Positions 59,560 to 64,000 of a stretch of 64,000 nucleotides of DNA are shown one piece after another. Below the pieces are notes generated by a model. That model was not told where the DNA came from. It was given only the letters and a program-made list of their open reading frames with translations, and did not search any database. A program made the position numbers and the translations under genes. Positions within the stretch are counted from its first letter, which is position 1, and the number at the start of each line of letters is the position of its first letter. Origin of the DNA: Morella rubra (Eukaryota > Streptophyta > Magnoliopsida > Fagales > Myricaceae). The stretch covers positions 2,082,776 to 2,146,775 of the forward strand of contig CM025853.1 of NCBI GenBank assembly GCA_003952965.2. The letters are read 5' to 3'.

Positions 59560-61010
59560 GTAGGCTAGTTCATATTTTTTTTTCAAATATATGCTCTCAT
59601 GAATTGTATAGGTGACTAACAATTCAATTGCTTATTGTTGTACAAAATGGAGAAGGTACGTTTACAGCAACTCAGCTTTATGCCAGCAAAAAAAGGTGTG
59701 AATGTTTCAACTTCACCTATAGAAGTGAGTGTAATGTCCCTCCAGTTTAATTTTCCTAAACCTATTTTATTTAGCTTAATGAGTTGATTTTATAATAATT
59801 TTGGTGATTAATTTTGGTATTTATTTTTCGAGGTTAAATAGAATGTTTATGTGATACTTTTATGTGTCAATATTTTATGAAATGTCAATATTATCCTTTA
59901 AATTTTTGTTAGCTTCGGATTTTTTCCACCGTTCATATCCCATCTTTTCCACAACAGAACTTGATCCCGCGGGTACTTGAGGTTCATCCACACGGAATGC
60001 CAAATCAAGATCGATACACCCTAATGTCGAGAGGATTTTGTCCCTCCAGTCCGAAAAATTTTCACCATTCAAGATTAGAATATAAAATCATTTTTCAAAA
60101 AGGATGTAACAACAATTGCAATAACTAAGAATAAATTAATGCTTTGAAACAACAACTATAATTTGAATCAACCAATGTCAAATTCAAGAACGAAATCTAA
60201 ACCTTTCTGTGGGTAGAGGTTGCTTAATGCATTAGATTTGTATATAATTTTTATAATAAGACTAGTGGTTTATCCAAATATTTTAGAAACTGAATCCTAT
60301 ACCTGTGTGTATTTAGTATCCTCTTTCCTAATATTTAAGACATTATCTTATTCCAATCAATTCACACAAATGATTATCTCCCTATAGGGCCCAGTAAACA
60401 CTTACCTACCATGACTTAATTGCAACATGGATATTAAGCTAATTTAAGACCTTTAATCAAACATCTACATGTCATAAGATGCTGTGGCTAGTCTTAACAC
60501 ACAATGATGTTCATGCCTTTTAATGTGGCTCAATCCATCCCGTATATAAATCAGATTCTTGCCAAACATATAAATTCCACCAAAATTTAAAGACATGTTA
60601 TCATGATTGTACAATGCTCGAGATAAAGAGAAAATTAACTAAATAATCATCCAAGCATGTGACATGTGTACGCCTACTACATGAATAGTGAAGTCCAATA
60701 AAACATATCACAGTAGTTCACACAAGGCAAACATATCATTCAAATAAAAGTGAACATTTTCCCTTTAATCAAATAAACTCAAGCATAATTACACACTGAC
60801 TAACATTGGAACTGCTGAATAGTCATTCACATTATTGGAAACGATTTCAAATATTCCAGAAAATATCAATGCAACCTTTTTGGTAAATTCTGACAATAAC
60901 GCAAGTATTGTTCACATTAACGGACAAAAGTTTAAAACAAATTTGATTCTGTTTGGTTTCAATAAAATTGGGTATAAACGTTTTGTCAGAATAACGTTCA
61001 ATTTAAAGGG
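59560..61010. other. Spacer between the two MULEs
   Basis: AT-rich DNA containing one copia gag fragment (59875-60072) and otherwise no recognised feature. Confidence 0.35.
59875..60072 (-). pseudogene. Copia gag N-terminal fragment
   Basis: A 65-codon frame with LNGENFSDW-like MNGENFSDWRDKILSTLGCIDLDLAF and GYERWKKSEANKNL. This is the start of the gag (UBN2-type) of another copia lineage. No pol and no LTR are visible nearby. Confidence 0.8.
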
Positions 61011-64000
61011 TTAATTGCGTTGTAGGTCCCTGTGGTATCACTTTTTAACAAAATAGTCCCTGAGGTAAGCCTTTCTACAAAATAAACCCTCAGGTCACAT
61101 ACTTGGATAAAAAAGGGTCCCTCCGTCCCTTCGGCGTCAAACCACTAATGACAGTTGCTGATGTGGCAAAAAAAGCCATGTCAGCAACCAATGAGAGGGG
61201 GTGCGTGTCAAAAAAACCAGCTCAGCAGGGACACATCAAAGATGCTCCACGCTTGTAGCCAAATAAGAAAAAAACTCATGACTAAAAAGGATGACGTCAT
61301 CCAAGCAATTCCTTTCCCCCTGCAGCGAAATAATTGCCACATTAGCCATTTTAAAAAAAAAGAAAAAAAAAAATAAAACTCATGACTAATGATCATTCGA
61401 GAAAAATTAAAACAAGAGCTTAGAAAACAAAAAAAAGAAAAGTAAAACAAGAGAGGACGTCGTCCCAAATAAAAAACACTTAGCAAAATTTGCGTCCACC
61501 GATCATTCAAGAAAACCCCCAAATCTTTGACCCTAGCCATCTCAAGAAAACCCCCAAATCTCTGCATCCACCGATCTCGCGTAACAGATTGCATTTTTTG
61601 TGAAAAATCTATCCATCTCGCATAACTCGTATGACTTGGCTTGATTCTTAGTTCGAGAGGTTTGAATCACCGAAGCCCTCATTAGTCGGAGGTTCTGTTG
61701 CCCTCAGTAAGCCATGACTTCTCATTTGTTTTTGCATTTGTTCTTTTTGAACTTATATGTTTTGGTTCTCATCCCCTTCAACTTTGAATATGAATTATTG
61801 TTGCTTTGTGTTGGTGGACCAGAGGTAATGGCAGACATAAATGTGGTCCCCTCTCTTGGGTTTTGTCAAATTGTTGGCAAATGTTTATCATCTCCACTTT
61901 TGGTTACTTTATTCCTTATGCACGTGGTTGGATATAAGGTGAATGTTTTTATCGAATAGAGGTGCTGTTTTGTCCTTTTGCACGTGTTCTGATGTTCTGA
62001 ATTGGGTCGTCCTATTTTCAAATGGTCCCAACAGTGGGTACACGACAATATGTTTATAATATTTTAGTGTGATTTGTTGGTACACGACAATTGGATTTTT
62101 TGTAGTCCCTAGGGTTTTGAATAGGTTATATTCACTACGTTATTGGCTCCTAAGATTTTTATTCACTATGTTATTGGCCCTTAAGATTTTTATTCACTAT
62201 GTTATTGGCCCCTAGGGTTTTATTTAGTTATGAATCACAACATGTGAACTGGCTCGTGGACTGTACAAATTAGTTTTATTTAGGGTTCACTATGTTTTTT
62301 GTATGTTTATAATTATTTGAGAATTTTTCAATAGTCCTTATATGATTATTCTTTTCTGTTTTTAATAATTTGTTTGACTCAATTTATTGGTTGTTTATGT
62401 GCCATGGACTGTACAATTTTGACATGTGTTTATTTTGTTGTTGGCAGGTATGGTTCATATATATGTTCATCATACTGGATGAGTTTGGTCAACGAGGAGT
62501 ACGTTGGAGGTGAGGTGAGATATTTGGGAAATCACGATCCTGATTATCTTTCGGCGGTCGTGATTAACAATTTCGTCACGAAACATTTGAGATTTCAAAA
62601 TGTACAAGGTTGGCTTGCAAGTTTGAAGACGAGTCATTGCCGACGATGCTAATTCGGTCAGCTTAGTTTCTCGGATTCGATTGAAGAAGTGACACATCCT
62701 TCATATCTATGTAGAGCATTCAGTCGATAAGCCCATATTTGCAGATATTGACGAGCCTCCTTCACTAGCAACCGAAACTGCTGAAGGAAGCCAAGGAATT
62801 GCAGGTGCTGGTCTTGAAAATGATGAAGGAGGCTAAGGAGTTACTAGTTGTGGTCTTGAAAATGAAGGAGGCAAAGGAGCTACTGGTGGTGGATTGGAAC
62901 CTGATGGAGATGGTGAGGAGTCATCTGAAAGTGAGAGCGAGGGTGTCGCCTTGGTGGAGGAGAATCTTTCTGATGTTGAGCTTACTGATGGTGAGGATCC
63001 TGAATTATGGCTAGGATTTAAGGGTGAGAATGAGGAGGAACTCACTAGGGCCAATGTGATGTGTTGGTTCGGTACGGGTCCCAGCATTACTAGGGAGGAA
63101 GAGGAGATACCTGTGGATATTGGATCAAGCGACGATGTCACATCTGCAAGAGGAGGATAGAGGTGCGGGTGGGGATGAGGATGCAGGTTCGGGAGGGGAT
63201 GAGGATTGCAGTATAGGCGCAAGTACAAAGAGTTTCATGATAAAGATTTGGAGTCAAAGAAGAAAATCAGATTTCAGAAGCTATTGAGGTTTAGGGATTT
63301 GGCACAGTTTAAACGGGCTTTGAAATAGTTCAGCATTCAAAATGGGTTCGAGTATATGTACAAAAAAAATGATAAAAAAAGGGTGGCTACTAGATGCAAG
63401 GCTCCGTAGTGTCATTGGAGAATCCATGTTTCAAAGACGAATGAGAGGGGGTCCATGGCAATCAAGACCTACCGATCCACACATAATTGCGGGACTCATT
63501 ACAAGAACAAGAGTGTAAACCCTGCATGGATTGCAAGTAATTAATTAGAGTTAGTGAGGGATACTCCCAACCTATCACCGGGGGCACTTATAGAACAAAT
63601 CCATAGAGACTGGATGGTGGGGATATCGAAAACATACAGCTTATCGGGCATTGCGATCGGCTTCTGAAATGATTAATGGAAACCATGCTGAACAATATAG
63701 GCATTGTTGGGACTACGCTGCCTGTTTAACAACAATGAATCCTGGTAGTTCGTGTCTATATTGCTAAGGATGGAAATTTTTTTGAGCGAATGTATGTGCG
63801 GCTTGGAGCATGTAAGGAAGGATTCTTGGCGGGTTGCAGGCCGTCATCTCTGTTGATGCTTGCCACTTGAAAGACCCATTTGGGAGTCAATTGTTTTGTG
63901 TAGAGGAAAAGGATGCGAATGGCGATATGTTTCCTATTGCATTTGCTGTGGCCGGTTACAAGTGCAAAGCATCTTGGACATGATTTTTGGAACAACTTCT
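61010..64000 (+). mobile_element. MULE 2, partial, runs off the window
   Basis: Begins with agggttaattgcgttgtaggtccctgtgg-type sequence (61012-61140), characteristic of plant Mutator-like terminal regions. A non-coding leader (61140-61700) with two phrases repeated near 61500-61565 (cccccaaatctttg / cccccaaatctctg) follows, then MuDR coding pieces to the window end. The left terminus is inferred from composition. No target duplication could be tested because the right end is outside. Confidence 0.65.
62430..64000 (+). pseudogene. MuDR/MULE transposase 2, partial
   Basis: N-terminal part with YVGGEVRYLGNHDPDYLS (62500-62560), an acidic Gly/Glu-rich linker (62770-63160), and a MuDR DNA-binding region with RDLAQFKRAL (about 63295-63325), RVATRCKAP (about 63380) and CHWRIHVSKTNE (about 63410-63445). 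The start of the transposase core has VISVDACHLKDPFGSQLFCV and GDMFPIAFAV (63845-63950). Stops interrupt it repeatedly, including at about 63408 and 63541. It is the same broad family as the copy at 57290, in the same orientation but not a recent duplicate. Confidence 0.82.

Overview
The window is AT-rich nuclear DNA from a flowering plant, most likely a eudicot. It has short GT-AG introns, one AT-AC intron, plant-specific gene families and many plant-type transposable elements. I could not name the species. Only three protein-coding genes look intact. Most of the remaining sequence is transposon-derived or featureless AT-rich DNA.

Intact genes: (1) 5435-12910, minus strand, 11 exons, about 1468 aa. 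This is a plant-conserved protein of unknown function with an N-terminal LRKSLAWDRAFF block, a very long acidic/serine-rich exon and a conserved C-terminus. Intron 4 has the hallmarks of a U12-type AT-AC intron. (2) 40017-41916, plus strand, 3 exons, 303 aa, a DUF506/PDDEXK-like protein. Its second intron holds a foldback insertion flanked by 18-bp direct repeats. (3) 50263-51164, plus strand, 3 exons, 201 aa, a bHLH transcription factor of the bHLH162-like clade.

Layout: 1-5 kb is a degraded hAT (BED finger/RICESLEEPER type) with a duplicated 5' leader and a minisatellite. 5.4-13.2 kb is gene 1 and its promoter. 13.7-17.2 kb is a CACTA element encoding only a Transposase_24-type protein. 18-24.9 kb is a decayed Ty1/copia element on the minus strand, with a Tourist-like MITE in its LTR. 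24.9-29.6 kb is a second, better preserved copia element on the minus strand, truncated in RNase H. 29.6-39 kb is an archive of small elements: LINE RNase H remnant, hAT MITE, tRNA-derived SINE, LINE deletion derivative, a complete SMART (miniature LTR element) and a foldback MITE. 39.9-42 kb is the DUF506 gene. 42.7-49.9 kb holds a hAT relic, a perfect hairpin, two related foldback MITEs plus a third of another family, a 5'-truncated retroposon and a mosaic tandem duplication. 50-52 kb is the bHLH gene followed by a 3 x 132-bp tandem repeat. 52-55.8 kb is a second hAT with both termini. 57-64 kb holds two decayed MuDR/MULE transposons with a copia gag fragment between them.

I see no operon-like or functionally linked gene cluster, and nothing that supports a wholly new biological system. 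The most informative signals are structural: the U12 intron, two far-downstream micro-exons of gene 1, the SMART element, a MITE with its empty site preserved in a second LTR copy, the intron insertion in the DUF506 gene, and a duplication whose halves differ sharply in divergence.
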